This document shows positions 1 to 9,072 of a stretch of DNA of 64,000 nt, piece by piece. The position numbers and the translations under genes were made by a program. Every line of letters starts with the position of its first letter. The first letter of the stretch is position 1. The DNA is from Leptolyngbya sp. NIES-2104 (GTDB lineage: Bacteria > Cyanobacteriota > Cyanobacteriia > Leptolyngbyales > Leptolyngbyaceae): the NCBI RefSeq assembly GCF_001485215.1, contig NZ_BBWW01000001.1, positions 5,580,001 to 5,644,000 of the forward strand, given 5' to 3'. The notes under the pieces are model-generated. The model saw only the letters and a program-made list of their open reading frames with translations. It searched no databases and was not told the DNA's origin.

Positions 1-1399
1 CTTGCGGAATTCCACGGGGTGCAGGGGGAATGCCCATCAGTTTGAAGCGCCCCAAGGATTTATTGCCCGAAGCCATCGATCGTTCTCCTTGAAGAACGTG
101 AACTTCAACAACAGTTTGGTTGTCTTCAGAGGTTGAGAACACATCCGATCGACGAGTCGGAATCGTTGTTCCACGTGGAATCAGCGTTTTCATAATGCCG
201 CCGATCGTTTCGAGTCCGACTGAAATCGGAGTGACATCGAGCAGGAGAATATCTTTCACTTCACCTGCGAGAATTCCGGCTTGAATTGCGGCTCCGACCG
301 AGACGACTTCATCAGGGTTGACGTTCTGATTGGGTTCGAGATTGATCAGCGATCGGACCACTTCCTGCACCATTGGCATTCGGGTGCCGCCACCGACTAA
401 GACCACTTCATCGATATCGCGTGGAGACAGTCCCGCATCTCGAAAGGCTTCTCTCAAGGGATTTCTCAAGCGAGAGAGCAAGTCTTCACACAAGCCTTCA
501 AACTGCGATCGAGTCAGTCGCGTATTCAAGTGTTTTGGACCGTCTTGATCCGCTGCAATAAACGGCAAATTAATGTCAGTCACACCCACGCCCGAAAGTT
601 CGATTTTCGCTTTTTCTGCGGCTTCAGTGAGTCGCTGTAACGATTGGCGTTCTTTGCGTAAATCGATTCCTTCCTGCTCTAAAAATTGCTCTGCCAGCCA
701 GTTGACGATTTTTTTATCGAATTCGGCTCCCCCTAGTTGAGTGTCGCCGCTGGTTGATTTCACTTCAAATACGCCATCTCCGACATCGAGAATCGAGACA
801 TCGAACGTACCGCCACCGAGGTCAAACACCAGAATCGTTTCGCTCTGAACGCGATCGAGTCCATACGCCAACGATGCCGCAGTCGGTTCGTTCAAAATCC
901 GCTTGACTTCTAATCCTGCGATTCGTCCGGCATCTCGTGTCGCTTGCCGTTGAGCATCATTGAAATAAGCAGGAACGGTAATCACGGCTCCGGTCACAGG
1001 TTCGCCCAAATAGCGAGAGGCTTCATCGGCTAATTTTTTCAAAATAATCGCCGAAATTTCTTCAGGTGCAAAATCTCGCTTGAGTCTGGGGCATTTCAGC
1101 TTAATATTTCCCGTTTCGTCTTTGCGAATGGTATAAGGAACCCGCTTCGATTCGGGACTGAGTTCGCTGTATTTGCGTCCCATGAAGCGTTTGACTTCAA
1201 AAAACGTATTCTGCGGGTCTAACACCGCTTGACGACGCGCCATCTGTCCGACCAGGCGTTCCTCGTCTTTATTTACGCCAACGACCGACGGCGTAGTTCT
1301 CATCCCTTCGGCATTGGCGATGACTACTGGCTTACCGCCCTCCATGACTGCCACGACCGAGTTGGTTGTACCCAGGTCAATCCCAACGACTCTACCCAT
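1..1399 (-). CDS. dnaK: Hsp70 chaperone DnaK, 3' end cut by window edge
   Basis: ATP-driven cytosolic chaperone of the DnaK/Hsp70 family, working with DnaJ and GrpE. Translation from the ATG at 1397-1399 begins [18 protein letters not shown], the Hsp70 phosphate-1 loop. Further hallmarks are a [10 protein letters not shown] phosphate-2 segment, an [15 protein letters not shown] stretch and an NEPTAA segment. About 466 residues are visible, that is the whole nucleotide-binding domain and the first part of the substrate-binding domain; the C-terminal lid lies outside the window. Cyanobacteria carry several DnaK paralogs; the MGRVVG start and the CPRLKRDF insertion recall the DnaK1 type from memory, but the paralog is not certain. 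The gene diverges from the L,D-transpeptidase gene across about 156 bp, which must hold both promoters. Confidence 0.95.
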   Translation of the reverse strand, partial: MGRVVGIDLGTTNSVVAVMEGGKPVVIANAEGMRTTPSVVGVNKDEERLVGQMARRQAVLDPQNTFFEVKRFMGRKYSELSPESKRVPYTIRKDETGNIKLKCPRLKRDFAPEEISAIILKKLADEASRYLGEPVTGAVITVPAYFNDAQRQATRDAGRIAGLEVKRILNEPTAASLAYGLDRVQSETILVFDLGGGTFDVSILDVGDGVFEVKSTSGDTQLGGAEFDKKIVNWLAEQFLEQEGIDLRKERQSLQRLTEAAEKAKIELSGVGVTDINLPFIAADQDGPKHLNTRLTRSQFEGLCEDLLSRLRNPLREAFRDAGLSPRDIDEVVLVGGGTRMPMVQEVVRSLINLEPNQNVNPDEVVSVGAAIQAGILAGEVKDILLLDVTPISVGLETIGGIMKTLIPRGTTIPTRRSDVFSTSEDNQTVVEVHVLQGERSMASGNKSLGRFKLMGIPPAPRGIPQ

Positions 1400-1555
1400 T
1401 CGCTTTTCTAGCCTGCGATCATAAGGTTTTCTGGACTTATTCTATCTTGTCACTTCCACATCCGTTGTTCAGGCTGATCAGATGTGTCGATCGAAGCTTG
1501 ATAATTTTAGCGGAATCAGTCGGAATGATATTAATAGCGTGAAAGTTAAAGCGGT

Positions 1556-2056
1556 ATGAAATGGATTCTTGCCTTCGTTAGTGTATGGGTGTTTTTTGGA
1601 GAAACACAAGCAATTGCGGTTCCAGATTGGCGATCGACGGCTGAAATTACGTTATCTGAACCGCAAACGAATGAGATTCGCGTGGTAGTACGCCCAAAAT
1701 TGCGACGGGTTTATCTGTACGAAGGGAAAGTGATTATCGCAAGTTATGCGATCGCGATCGGAAAACCCGGTTGGGAAACGCCGCCCGGTCAGTATCAGAT
1801 CTTTTCAAAAGAAGTGAATCCGGTTTTCAAGAATTTCAAAACAGGCAAAATGATTCAACCGGGTCCAAATAATCCGTTAGGTGTTCGCTGGATTGGATTT
1901 TGGACAGATGGCAAAACGCAACTTGGATTTCACGGCACGAACGAACCGGAATTAATCGGGCAAGCCGTGTCTCATGGCTGTATCCGAATGCGAAATAAGG
2001 ATGTCGTTGCGCTGTTTGAAAAGGTGTCGATCGGGACTCCTGTGATCGTTGAATGA
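1556..2056 (+). CDS. L,D-transpeptidase (YkuD family), secreted
   Basis: Predicted peptidoglycan cross-linking enzyme of the YkuD/ErfK family, which forms 3-3 cross-links or attaches proteins to the wall in the periplasm. Residues 1-20 form a signal peptide with a hydrophobic core. The catalytic signature is complete: H126 in GFHGTNEP and the SHGCIRM motif with the nucleophilic Cys at residue 142. At 166 residues it is a minimal single-domain form with no LysM or PG_binding_1 domain. The start ATG at 1556 has no strong Shine-Dalgarno, but it gives the correct signal peptide. It is followed 33 bp later by an unrelated Uma2 gene with its own ribosome-binding site. Confidence 0.9.
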   Translation: MKWILAFVSVWVFFGETQAIAVPDWRSTAEITLSEPQTNEIRVVVRPKLRRVYLYEGKVIIASYAIAIGKPGWETPPGQYQIFSKEVNPVFKNFKTGKMIQPGPNNPLGVRWIGFWTDGKTQLGFHGTNEPELIGQAVSHGCIRMRNKDVVALFEKVSIGTPVIVE

Positions 2057-2089
2057 TAATCTAGATGTACTATTGCCGGAGGTTTTGCC

Positions 2090-2650
2090 ATGACAGCCGA
2101 AGTGATGAAGCGATTGTTCACGGTCAAGCAATATCACCGCATGATCGAAACCGGAATTCTCCAAGAAGGCGATCGTGTAGAGTTAATTCGCGGAGAAATT
2201 GTAGAGATGGCGGCGATTGGAACGAGACATGCAGCAGGAGTAAGACGATTGAATCGATTGTTTTATGACAAATTTGGTCAGCAAGTTTTGATTTCGCCCC
2301 AAAATCCGGTTGAGGTCGATGAATATTCGGAGCCGGAGCCTGATATTGCAGTTCTTAGACCGCGTGCAGATTTCTACGTCTCTGCCCATCCCACTCCCAA
2401 TGATGTGTTTTTGCTAGTCGAAGTTTCAGATTCAACGATTCGGTATGACCGAAGTGTCAAAATTCCGCTCTATGCCGAAGACAACATCACCGAAGCTTGG
2501 ATCGTGGATGTGAATGCAGAGTTAGTCGAAGTCTATCGGCAACCGAGTGCAAGCGGATATCAATCGCTTCAGACTTACAGACGCGGACAATCGATCGAGC
2601 TTTTAGCCTTTCCGAATGTGTCGATTACGATTGACGAGATTCTGGGCTAA
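2090..2650 (+). CDS. Uma2-family (DUF820) restriction-endonuclease-fold protein
   Basis: A 186-residue member of the Uma2/DUF820 family, which is strongly expanded in cyanobacteria. It has a PD-(D/E)XK-type fold: Pro84-Asp85 in EPEPDIAV and Glu111 in LLVEVSDS fit the metal-binding positions, followed by the typical YAEDNITEAWIVD block near residues 128-140. The cellular substrate of this family is not known to me. A good ribosome-binding site, GGAGG at 2078-2082, lies 7 nt before the ATG. The 3' end overlaps the convergent DUF4126 gene by 26 bp. Confidence 0.88.
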   Translation: MTAEVMKRLFTVKQYHRMIETGILQEGDRVELIRGEIVEMAAIGTRHAAGVRRLNRLFYDKFGQQVLISPQNPVEVDEYSEPEPDIAVLRPRADFYVSAHPTPNDVFLLVEVSDSTIRYDRSVKIPLYAEDNITEAWIVDVNAELVEVYRQPSASGYQSLQTYRRGQSIELLAFPNVSITIDEILG

Positions 2651-3230
2651 CTTTGCGAGTCTGCCAGCGTTTGATCACCTTCGTAAGCTGATAAATTCCG
2701 AAACCAAAGAATCCAATCACGAGCAGTCCAGCAATGACCGGAACCGTGATTGCAAGAACAGATAGTAGAAGCGCGATCGCTAATTCCACCGCTGCAAAAA
2801 TCGGATTAGTCAATCCACCGGAAGCCGCTGTCGAAGTTCCTCTCAGTACATTCGTAAGCAATTTTGTAATTCCAGCAGTTCCGCCACCCGCCACGATCGC
2901 TAATGTCCACTGAATTAACGGATTCATATCAGGTGCAACGGAAGCCGCTACGATCGTGCCTGCAATCATCGCCGCAGGTGTCGCGAGAAAATCTAGAGCA
3001 TGGTCAAACCAGGGGATCGAATAGCCAATGACTTCGAGAACACTGGCGATCGCAAACAAATCAAACGCCTGCATACTTTCAATCCAATCAAAATCAGTGG
3101 GTAAATCGTAATGCCCAAAGACTGAAACACCGCTCAGAACTAAGAGCGGAATGAAGACACGAAATCCAGCCGCAGCACTTAAGCTAATTCCTAAAAGAAG
3201 TTCAATAACTGTATTAAATGTTAGATCCAC
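2625..3230 (-). CDS. DUF4126 family membrane protein
   Basis: A 201-residue integral membrane protein with a DUF4126-like pattern: an N-terminal GISLSAAAGFRVFIPLL segment, alternating hydrophobic stretches around residues 8-35, 60-95, 105-130 and 150-185, and a basic cytoplasmic tail (KVIKRWQTRK). Small, alanine- and glycine-rich helices suggest a channel- or transporter-like bundle, but no substrate can be read from the sequence. It is convergent with the Uma2 gene and shares 26 bp with its 3' end. No operon partner is evident. Confidence 0.75.
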   Translation of the reverse strand: MDLTFNTVIELLLGISLSAAAGFRVFIPLLVLSGVSVFGHYDLPTDFDWIESMQAFDLFAIASVLEVIGYSIPWFDHALDFLATPAAMIAGTIVAASVAPDMNPLIQWTLAIVAGGGTAGITKLLTNVLRGTSTAASGGLTNPIFAAVELAIALLLSVLAITVPVIAGLLVIGFFGFGIYQLTKVIKRWQTRKVSPESRQS

Positions 3231-3377
3231 TGGTTTGCCCTCAATGCCACTTTTAGTGTAGAAGGCGATCGCGTTTCATCAACTCTGCTAACCGAATCAG
3301 ATCGAGTCGAGATATCCCACCCAGACGGTAGAGAACATTGATTAGATACTTAAAGTGCTGGGTATTAGGTGCTGAAT

Positions 3378-3734
3378 ATGAATTTAGAGAAAGGCTGTGA
3401 ATGTTGTCAGCGTGGAGAATATGTAGAAGCGATCGCACATTTCGATCAAGCCATTCAAGAAGATACGAACTGCTCAAAAGCTTGGAATTTTCGCGCTAAT
3501 GCGCTTTCTGCTCTGAAACGATATGCAGAAGCATTACAGAACTACGATCGAGCTACATTCCTCAGACCTGATTATCATCAGGCGTGGTTTAATCGCGGAT
3601 TGCTATTGATGGAGATGGGCGCGTATGGGAATGCGATCGAATCTTACGATCGAGCAATTGATCACTATCCTGATCCTGCTTACATTCATGCAAGAGCTTC
3701 GATCGGACTAAGACAGAAATTAGTATTTGCGTAA
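3378..3734 (+). CDS. small TPR-repeat protein
   Basis: A protein of about 118 residues made almost wholly of three tetratricopeptide repeats (CCQRGEYVEAIAHFDQAI, ALKRYAEALQNYDRA, LLMEMGAYGNAIESYDRAI), with the usual W/A/Y/A spacing. Such modules act as protein-protein adaptors; the partner is unknown. The ATG at 3378 is preferred over an in-frame GTG at 3369 because AGGTG at 3367-3371 sits 6 nt before it. Its stop codon (3732-3734) directly abuts the stop of the convergent NurA gene at 3735, leaving no room for a terminator between them. Confidence 0.8.
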   Translation: MNLEKGCECCQRGEYVEAIAHFDQAIQEDTNCSKAWNFRANALSALKRYAEALQNYDRATFLRPDYHQAWFNRGLLLMEMGAYGNAIESYDRAIDHYPDPAYIHARASIGLRQKLVFA

Positions 3735-4907
3735 CTATCGCCGTCGAGCTTTACTGATCATTTTGCGCGACAGTCGGAGGGTGAGATCTTCTTTCTCTGC
3801 CCAATCTTGCAGCAATCGATAAAAGGTTTGTCGATCGTCATTTTTCAACACGGCAACCTGATCCGCTGTTTCAATCACATAAGGATAGCCACCCCCGATT
3901 ACAACTTCAGCCCGAACCCAATCTAAGATACGATCGTGCCAACCTTCCTCATAAATCCACAGCGGTAGTTCAATTCGAGCCGGATAACTATCGCGATTCG
4001 TTTTCAGGTAAGTGAACACAATACGATCGCGATGACTGCCATACAAATCGCGCACTCCAGGACGTTGACAAAGAAATAGCGGAGTTCGATCGCCCCACTG
4101 CATCTGATTTTTAGCGCGGTTCAACAATTGAGCATCGTGAATCGTTTTGCTTTCAGGCAGATTACACAATCGCTGCAACATTTCTGTGAGATCTCTTGCA
4201 CTCGAAGTATCCACATAACCAACAACCGGAACACGATAATCTTCACTTGCTTGTAAAACACTCCGAATACATCGGATATAGAACATCCGGGTTTCTTCGT
4301 CGAAGGCTTCTGAAAAAGTCGCAATCAATGAGCCATCAAAGAACGCGAGACAAGTTTGGCTTCCTGCATGTTCTTCCATGTATTGAACAATGCGATCGCA
4401 TTCCATTTCAAAGCGTCGTAAGTTTACTCTGCGATCGGCTAAATCACCCCGCCCCACTTTCAAATCATTCGGAGTCATGACATCGAGAGTAATGTCTTTC
4501 TCGTACTTGCCTGCTTCAAGATGATCGTTCTCAAACCAGCCAATCTGTACTAAGGCAACCGGAATCGAGAAATCTTTGCTCGGATAGATTTGAGAGCCAT
4601 CCACCGAGAAAGTCGAAATTCCGGTAATGCGATCGCGCACCCATTCCAAACTTTCCTCGCGATTCTGCCAGCTTAGATTCGAGTGCATAATCCATTCCGG
4701 AAACAGTCCCAACGGCTCGACCGGTCTTGCTCCACAGTCCTGCATATCCTCTAATGCGCTGAGTAATGCTCGATCGGACTTCTGCGACATCTGAATCAGT
4801 GCGGTTCCGTACTGTTGGAGCGCTTGAAGGGCAGAGCGATCGAACGACATGAAGTCCTCACGTTTACGATCGAGCAAGCTCAAAATCTCAGAAGGCTTGG
4901 TTGGCAT
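3735..4907 (-). CDS. NurA-domain nuclease-like protein
   Basis: A 390-residue protein with a NurA domain. In archaea NurA is a 5'-3' nuclease that works with the HerA helicase in double-strand-break resection. The conserved acidic positions are visible: the Asp in FSVDGSQIYPS, the Asp in LAFFDGSLIA, and the segment VVGYVDTSSARD. A basic tail (LRLSRKMISKARRR) closes the protein. The ATG at 4907 (MPTKPSEILSLLDRKRE) is chosen over an upstream in-frame start at 4970, which would extend into the chlD promoter region. It is divergent from chlD, with about 107 bp between starts. No HerA-type ATPase gene is in the window, so the partner lies elsewhere or is not used. Confidence 0.78.
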   Translation of the reverse strand: MPTKPSEILSLLDRKREDFMSFDRSALQALQQYGTALIQMSQKSDRALLSALEDMQDCGARPVEPLGLFPEWIMHSNLSWQNREESLEWVRDRITGISTFSVDGSQIYPSKDFSIPVALVQIGWFENDHLEAGKYEKDITLDVMTPNDLKVGRGDLADRRVNLRRFEMECDRIVQYMEEHAGSQTCLAFFDGSLIATFSEAFDEETRMFYIRCIRSVLQASEDYRVPVVGYVDTSSARDLTEMLQRLCNLPESKTIHDAQLLNRAKNQMQWGDRTPLFLCQRPGVRDLYGSHRDRIVFTYLKTNRDSYPARIELPLWIYEEGWHDRILDWVRAEVVIGGGYPYVIETADQVAVLKNDDRQTFYRLLQDWAEKEDLTLRLSRKMISKARRR

Positions 4908-5014
4908 GACTCGCACCAGTTGGTATTGAAGTACTATATCAAACGTTTTCGATCGCGGCGAAATCCACACCCAGATCTTGGTATTGTGGATCTAATAGCA
5001 ATTCAAATTTATCA

Positions 5015-7051
5015 ATGCCTGCCACGATCGATTCTCAAATTACTGCATTTCCCCTCGCTGCCGTTGTCGGTCAAGAAGCGATTAAACTCGCGCTGCTTCT
5101 TGCTGCTGTTGATCCAGGTTTAGGTGGAGTGGTCATCGCTGGACGACGCGGAACTGCTAAATCTGTGATGGCGCGGGCGATTCATGCACTTCTGCCGCCG
5201 ATCGAGGCTGTGAAAGATTCGGTCAGCAACTGTGAACCGAACGCGATCGCAGAATGGGATGATTTCACGCTAGAACAATTCGGGAATGTCGAAGAAGTCC
5301 CGACCGAAATCATTCGCGCTCCTTTTGTGCAGATTCCATTAGGTGTGACGGAAGATCGACTACTCGGATCAGTTGATGTCAGTCAATCGATCAAACAAGG
5401 TGAAACGGTCTTTCAGCCTGGACTGTTGGCAGAAGCAAATCGAGGCGTGTTGTATGTTGATGAAATCAATCTCTTAGATGATCAGATTTCTAATTTATTG
5501 CTGTCAGTTTTAACTGATGGACGCAATCAAATCGAGCGCGAAGGCATTAGTTTCCAGCATCCTTGTAAGCCGTTGTTGATTGCAACCTACAATCCTGAAG
5601 AAGGAACATTGCGAGAACATTTGCTCGATCGCATTGCGATTTCCCTCTCTGCGGATGTGGTGTTGGGACTTGACGATCGAGTTCAAGCCGTGGAACAAGC
5701 AACCCGCTATTCTAATTCGCCTCAAACATTCCTCGAACAATACAACGAAGACATTGACGCGCTGAAAACACAAATTATCTTGGCGCGAGAATGGCTCAAA
5801 GATGTTCAGATTAGTTCAGATCAGATTGAGTACTTAGTCACTGAAGCCGTTCGTGGCGGAGTTCAAGGACATCGAGCGGAATTGTTCGCGCTTCGAGTGG
5901 CAAAAGCTCATGCCGCTTTAGAAGGTCGGACTCAGGTGAATGCAGAGGACTTGAGGAAGGCGGTCGAATTGGTGATTATTCCTCGATCGACGATCGTTCA
6001 AACTCCACCTGAAGAAGCCCCGCCACCCCCGCCGCCACCCCCACCACAAGATCAATCTGATCAAGAGCAAGACCAGCAAGAAGATCAGGAAGACCAAGAC
6101 GAACCAGAAGACCAACCAGAGCAAGATACACCCAACATTCCAGAAGAATTCGTCTTTGATCCAGAGGGCGTAATTCTTGATCCTGAAGTGTTGTACTTTG
6201 CTCAGATGGCAACGCGACAAGGAAAATCGGGAAGCCGCACGATCGTACTTTCTGAAGATCGCGGACGCTATATTAAACCGATGCTTCCGAAAGGGAAAGT
6301 TCGACGAATTGCAGTCGATGCAACGCTCAGAACTGCTGCGCCCTATCAAAAATCGAGAAGAGCGAGATCCGAAGAACTTCCGGCTGGTCGTAAACGGGTC
6401 TTTGTTGAAGAAACGGACATTCGAGCAAAACGACTGGCACGAAAAGCGGGTGCATTGATCGTGTTTGTCGTGGATGCGTCTGGATCAATGGCACTCAATC
6501 GCATGAATGCCGCGAAAGGTGCTGTTTTAAGCTTGCTTACAGAGGCGTATCAAAATCGAGATCAAGTTTCATTGATTCCGTTCCGAGGTGAACAGGCTGA
6601 AGTTCTCTTACCGCCGACTCGATCGATTGAAGCCGCAAAACGTAGGCTCGATCGCTTACCTTGTGGTGGCGGTTCTCCCTTAGCTCATGGACTGACTCAA
6701 GCCGTTCGAGTCGGACTGAATGCAAAACAATCCGGAGACATTGGACAAGTCGTGATTGTCGCGATTACCGATGGACGTGGAAACATTCCACTCGCTCGAT
6801 CTCTCGGTGAAACCATTCCCGAAGGTGAAAAACCTGATATCAAAGGGGAATTGCTCGAACTTGCAGCAAAAATCCGCGCTCTGGGCATTCAGCTCTTAGT
6901 GATTGATACCGAAAACAAATTCATCTCAACTGGATTTGCCAAAGAACTCGCGAAACAAGCGGGCGGAAAGTATCATCACTTGCCAAAAGCGACCGATGCC
7001 GCGATCGCAGGAGTTGCCCGAAATGCGATCGCCGATATGAAAACGAAGTGA
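5015..7051 (+). CDS. chlD: magnesium chelatase ATPase subunit D
   Basis: Subunit D of the Mg-protoporphyrin IX chelatase, the first committed step of chlorophyll synthesis, acting with ChlI and ChlH. The 678-residue product has the expected three parts: an N-terminal AAA+ module (Walker A GRRGTAKS at residues 43-50, Walker [13 protein letters not shown] near 146-156), a flexible linker with a run of prolines near 332-345 followed by a long Gln/Asp/Glu stretch, and a C-terminal von Willebrand A domain with a MIDAS motif DASGSM near 487-492. Full length for the family. It is divergent from the NurA gene and is followed 52 bp later by an alpha/beta hydrolase gene in the same direction. Confidence 0.97.
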   Translation: MPATIDSQITAFPLAAVVGQEAIKLALLLAAVDPGLGGVVIAGRRGTAKSVMARAIHALLPPIEAVKDSVSNCEPNAIAEWDDFTLEQFGNVEEVPTEIIRAPFVQIPLGVTEDRLLGSVDVSQSIKQGETVFQPGLLAEANRGVLYVDEINLLDDQISNLLLSVLTDGRNQIEREGISFQHPCKPLLIATYNPEEGTLREHLLDRIAISLSADVVLGLDDRVQAVEQATRYSNSPQTFLEQYNEDIDALKTQIILAREWLKDVQISSDQIEYLVTEAVRGGVQGHRAELFALRVAKAHAALEGRTQVNAEDLRKAVELVIIPRSTIVQTPPEEAPPPPPPPPPQDQSDQEQDQQEDQEDQDEPEDQPEQDTPNIPEEFVFDPEGVILDPEVLYFAQMATRQGKSGSRTIVLSEDRGRYIKPMLPKGKVRRIAVDATLRTAAPYQKSRRARSEELPAGRKRVFVEETDIRAKRLARKAGALIVFVVDASGSMALNRMNAAKGAVLSLLTEAYQNRDQVSLIPFRGEQAEVLLPPTRSIEAAKRRLDRLPCGGGSPLAHGLTQAVRVGLNAKQSGDIGQVVIVAITDGRGNIPLARSLGETIPEGEKPDIKGELLELAAKIRALGIQLLVIDTENKFISTGFAKELAKQAGGKYHHLPKATDAAIAGVARNAIADMKTK

Positions 7052-7103
7052 CACAAAACTTCACAAATTCTGTACGCTTAAAGAGTGCGTTCAGAATGCA
7101 ATT

Positions 7104-8012
7104 ATGATCACGGCTCCTACAGTTTCAACGGAATACAAGATCTGGATGTGGAAAGGGTTCCAAGTCGCTTATCAAGCGCAAGGAACCGAAGGGATTCCCG
7201 TTGTTCTCGTGCATGGCTTCGGAGCTTCGTTTTTCCACTGGCGCAAAAACATTCCAGAACTGGCAAAAAATTGTCGGGTGTATGCAATCGACCTTATCGG
7301 CTTCGGTAAATCCGCTAAACCGAAACCCGTTGAGCAAATCGAATACACCTTTGAAACTTGGGGCGATCAGATTGCGGATTTCTGCCGTGAAGTGATCGGA
7401 GAGCCAGCAGTCTTGATCGGAAATTCGATTGGTTGTATTGCAGTGATGCAGGCAGCGGTCGATCATCCTGAAATTGCGCGATCGCTGGCTTTATTAAATT
7501 GCTCATTGAGACTATTGCACGATCGACATCGCGCCACACAGCCTTGGATTAAACGCATCGGTGCGCCGATTTTACAAAAAGTCCTGCAAAATCAAGCGTT
7601 TGGACAATGGTTTTTCAGTCAGATTGCTAAACCAAAAGCGGTTAGAAACATTCTGCTTAAAGCGTATGTAAACTCCGAAGCGGTCACAGATGAATTAGTA
7701 GAACTGCTACTCGGTGCAGCTTCAGATCAAGGGGCGACAGCCGTATTTATTGCATTTACTGGGTATTCTTCTGGACCTTTACCTGAAGATCTGTTGCCGA
7801 AACTGCCTTGTTGCGCGATCGTGCTTTGGGGCGAAAAAGATCCTTGGGAACCGATCGCGCTCGGTCGAAAATTTGCAGACTATCCGCAAGTCAAAGAATT
7901 CATTCCACTCCCGAACGTCGGGCACTGTCCCCAAGATGAAGCCCCCGAACTCGTCAACCCGATTCTGCAACGATGGATCGAGCAAACAGCAACCGAATCA
8001 AAAAATAGCTAA
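7104..8012 (+). CDS. alpha/beta hydrolase downstream of chlD
   Basis: A 302-residue serine hydrolase of the alpha/beta fold. The oxyanion-hole motif HGFGAS begins at residue 37, the nucleophile elbow GNSIGC places the catalytic serine at 108, the acid is probably the Asp in WGEKDPWEP, and the histidine is in NVGHCPQDE. The substrate is not defined by sequence. Its position right after chlD in the same direction, and its general likeness to plastid hydrolases of the pheophytinase/dephytylase type, make a chlorophyll-turnover role conceivable, but that is inference. Haloperoxidase-like or lipid esterase functions are alternatives. The translation start at 7104 lacks a strong ribosome-binding site. 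Confidence 0.85.
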   Translation: MITAPTVSTEYKIWMWKGFQVAYQAQGTEGIPVVLVHGFGASFFHWRKNIPELAKNCRVYAIDLIGFGKSAKPKPVEQIEYTFETWGDQIADFCREVIGEPAVLIGNSIGCIAVMQAAVDHPEIARSLALLNCSLRLLHDRHRATQPWIKRIGAPILQKVLQNQAFGQWFFSQIAKPKAVRNILLKAYVNSEAVTDELVELLLGAASDQGATAVFIAFTGYSSGPLPEDLLPKLPCCAIVLWGEKDPWEPIALGRKFADYPQVKEFIPLPNVGHCPQDEAPELVNPILQRWIEQTATESKNS

Positions 8013-8123
8013 ACAAATCTGCCAATCTGGCAACACCGTCAAAGTGAGTTCTCCTACAGTAATGACATCAGCCAAAGCGGTTGATTTCTCGAAAACATCA
8101 TCAGAACTACAGGAGAGTTTCAC

Positions 8124-8348
8124 ATGATTATCACTGACTTAAACTACATCGAAGTCGTTTCCGAAGAAACCAGCATCAGTGGTGGTGGCAAGAAATACGG
8201 ATTCGCAATTGCATACGCAGATGCGGACGCAACTGCGATTGGTCAAAAATTCGCGGCAACCTACACCGACACTAATACAATCGCTCTCTCTGGCAAGGGT
8301 GTTGCTGCTGCTTACTCAGGCTCCACATCCGGCAGTGTCGCGTACTAA
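8124..8348 (+). CDS. double-glycine leader peptide precursor 1
   Basis: A 74-residue precursor-like peptide. The leader MIITDLNYIEVVSEETSISG ends in Gly20-Gly21 with Ile at position -4, as in leaders cut by peptidase-containing ABC exporters. The predicted 53-residue core is rich in Ala, Gly, Ser, Thr and Tyr (KKYGFAIAYADADATAIGQK is its opening) and has no cysteine, so it is not a disulfide or lanthionine peptide. AGGAGA at 8111-8116 is a good ribosome-binding site 7 nt before the ATG. The same N-terminal motif recurs in the next two genes. The exporter itself is not in the window. The family name is not certain to me; small secreted bacteriocin-like or signalling peptides are the likely class. 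Confidence 0.8.
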   Translation: MIITDLNYIEVVSEETSISGGGKKYGFAIAYADADATAIGQKFAATYTDTNTIALSGKGVAAAYSGSTSGSVAY

Positions 8349-8365
8349 CGCTGAAAGAAGTTTGT

Positions 8366-8408
8366 GATTTAACTTCTTGAGTTGTGACACGACTTTAGAA
8401 GTTAAATC
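8366..8408 (+). terminator. 12-bp inverted repeat after peptide gene 1
   Basis: GATTTAACTTCT (8366-8377) and AGAAGTTAAATC (8397-8408) are perfect inverted copies with a 19-nt loop, and the loop can itself form a 5-bp inner hairpin (8381-8385 with 8389-8393). A 6-bp hairpin, GCTTCA/TGAAGC at 8409-8425, follows. There is no T-run directly after the stem, so RNA processing, stabilisation or attenuation of the peptide transcript is as likely as termination. Confidence 0.5.
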
Positions 8409-8438
8409 GCTTCATTGCTTGAAGCAATTCATCGTTAT

Positions 8439-8476
8439 AAATCGCTGACAGTTCGAGTGGGACTTTTCAGCGATTT
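8439..8476 (+). terminator. hairpin with T-rich tail between peptide genes 1 and 2
   Basis: AAATCGCTGA (8439-8448) pairs perfectly with TCAGCGATTT (8467-8476) across an 18-nt loop, and the stem runs into CTTTG. This is the best candidate for a partial rho-independent terminator that would lower expression of the downstream peptide genes relative to peptide 1. Confidence 0.5.
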
Positions 8477-8517
8477 CTTTGTCCAAAAGTGTACTGTTAG
8501 GGTCAAAGGAGAAGCGA

Positions 8518-8700
8518 GTGATTATTTCTGATCTTGATCATCTGAACGCAGAGACAAGACCGATTTCGGGAGGAGTGTTTGCATTCGGATTCGCCAACGG
8601 CAGCGCGGAGGCGGTTGGCAACAAACTGAGCGTAGCGACGACAGTAAGTTTGACTTCAACTTATACGGTCGTGTTTGCTGCGCCGCGTGTTTATCACTAA
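8518..8700 (+). CDS. double-glycine leader peptide precursor 2 (GTG start)
   Basis: A 60-residue precursor-like peptide starting at GTG 8518. The start is decided by AAGGAG at 8506-8511, 6 nt upstream, and by alignment with peptide 1: MIISDLDHLNAETRPISGG against MIITDLNYIEVV...SISGG. A longer TTG start at 8479 would place the motif internally and is not favoured. After Gly18-Gly19 the 41-residue core begins VFAFGFANGSAEAVGNK and keeps the G-F-A, A-G-x-K and alternating Thr pattern of peptide 1, so the cores are also related. No cysteine is present in the core. Gene caller programs may miss this gene or extend it. Confidence 0.75.
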   Translation: MIISDLDHLNAETRPISGGVFAFGFANGSAEAVGNKLSVATTVSLTSTYTVVFAAPRVYH

Positions 8701-8741
8701 ATTTAGGTGGTTTTCTCACAATTTTGTAGGAGACATGAATC

Positions 8742-9014
8742 ATGAGGACAGTTGAAATTTCGGATCTGAGTTTTTGTGAGCAGTATCACTCCGATCGAGT
8801 GCAGGGCGGCAGACTTTCGGTTCACATTCCGCCCGTTAAGGTTGTGGCGGATACAGCTACCGCTTATGCAGTCGAGGTCGCAGGCGTGGTGACTCCGGCA
8901 GGTGCGGCAGGTGCTTCAGCGGGTGCGGCGGCAGGTGCGGCGGCAGGTGGAGCTTCAGTTGGTGGAACCCCAGTTCTATCTGTACGGGCAACGGCGTTTG
9001 TCGGTGTAGTTTGA
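8742..9014 (+). CDS. double-glycine leader peptide precursor 3, Ala/Gly-rich core
   Basis: A 90-residue precursor-like peptide. The leader MRTVEISDLSFCEQYHSDRV runs to Gly22-Gly23 with Val at -4 and carries the same I-S-D-L motif as peptides 1 and 2. The 67-residue core has a low-complexity Ala/Gly tract (AGASAGAAAGAAAGG, about residues 56-70) between two hydrophobic segments. The start ATG at 8742 follows AGGAGA at 8728-8733 by 8 nt; an ATG at 8735 is in another frame and stops at once. The core differs from those of peptides 1 and 2, so the three products could form a multi-component set. Confidence 0.72.
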   Translation: MRTVEISDLSFCEQYHSDRVQGGRLSVHIPPVKVVADTATAYAVEVAGVVTPAGAAGASAGAAAGAAAGGASVGGTPVLSVRATAFVGVV

Positions 9015-9048
9015 AGTCGTCCATCTGATGGATGATGAGCGATCGAGC

Positions 9049-9072
9049 TGCTCTCAGAGGAATCTGAGAGCA
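9049..9072 (+). terminator. 10-bp hairpin with GGAA loop before the foldase gene
   Basis: TGCTCTCAGA (9049-9058) and TCTGAGAGCA (9063-9072) form a perfect stem closed by a GGAA tetraloop, followed by CTTGCTCTTT. It lies between peptide 3 and the foldase gene, so it may end most peptide transcripts or protect their 3' ends, while some read-through reaches the foldase gene. Confidence 0.6.

Noticed and set aside
3253-3477. 74-codon minus-strand frame before the TPR gene
   Set aside because: Overlaps the start of a convincing TPR protein, has no ribosome-binding site and no recognisable pattern.
5918-6349. 143-codon open frame antisense to chlD
   Set aside because: It is the mirror of the Pro/Gln/Glu-rich linker of ChlD; a biased linker often leaves long open frames on the other strand.
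8479-8517. N-terminal extension of peptide 2 from TTG 8479
   Set aside because: The GTG at 8518 has AAGGAG 6 nt upstream and aligns with the start of peptide 1, whereas the extension contains the ribosome-binding site itself.
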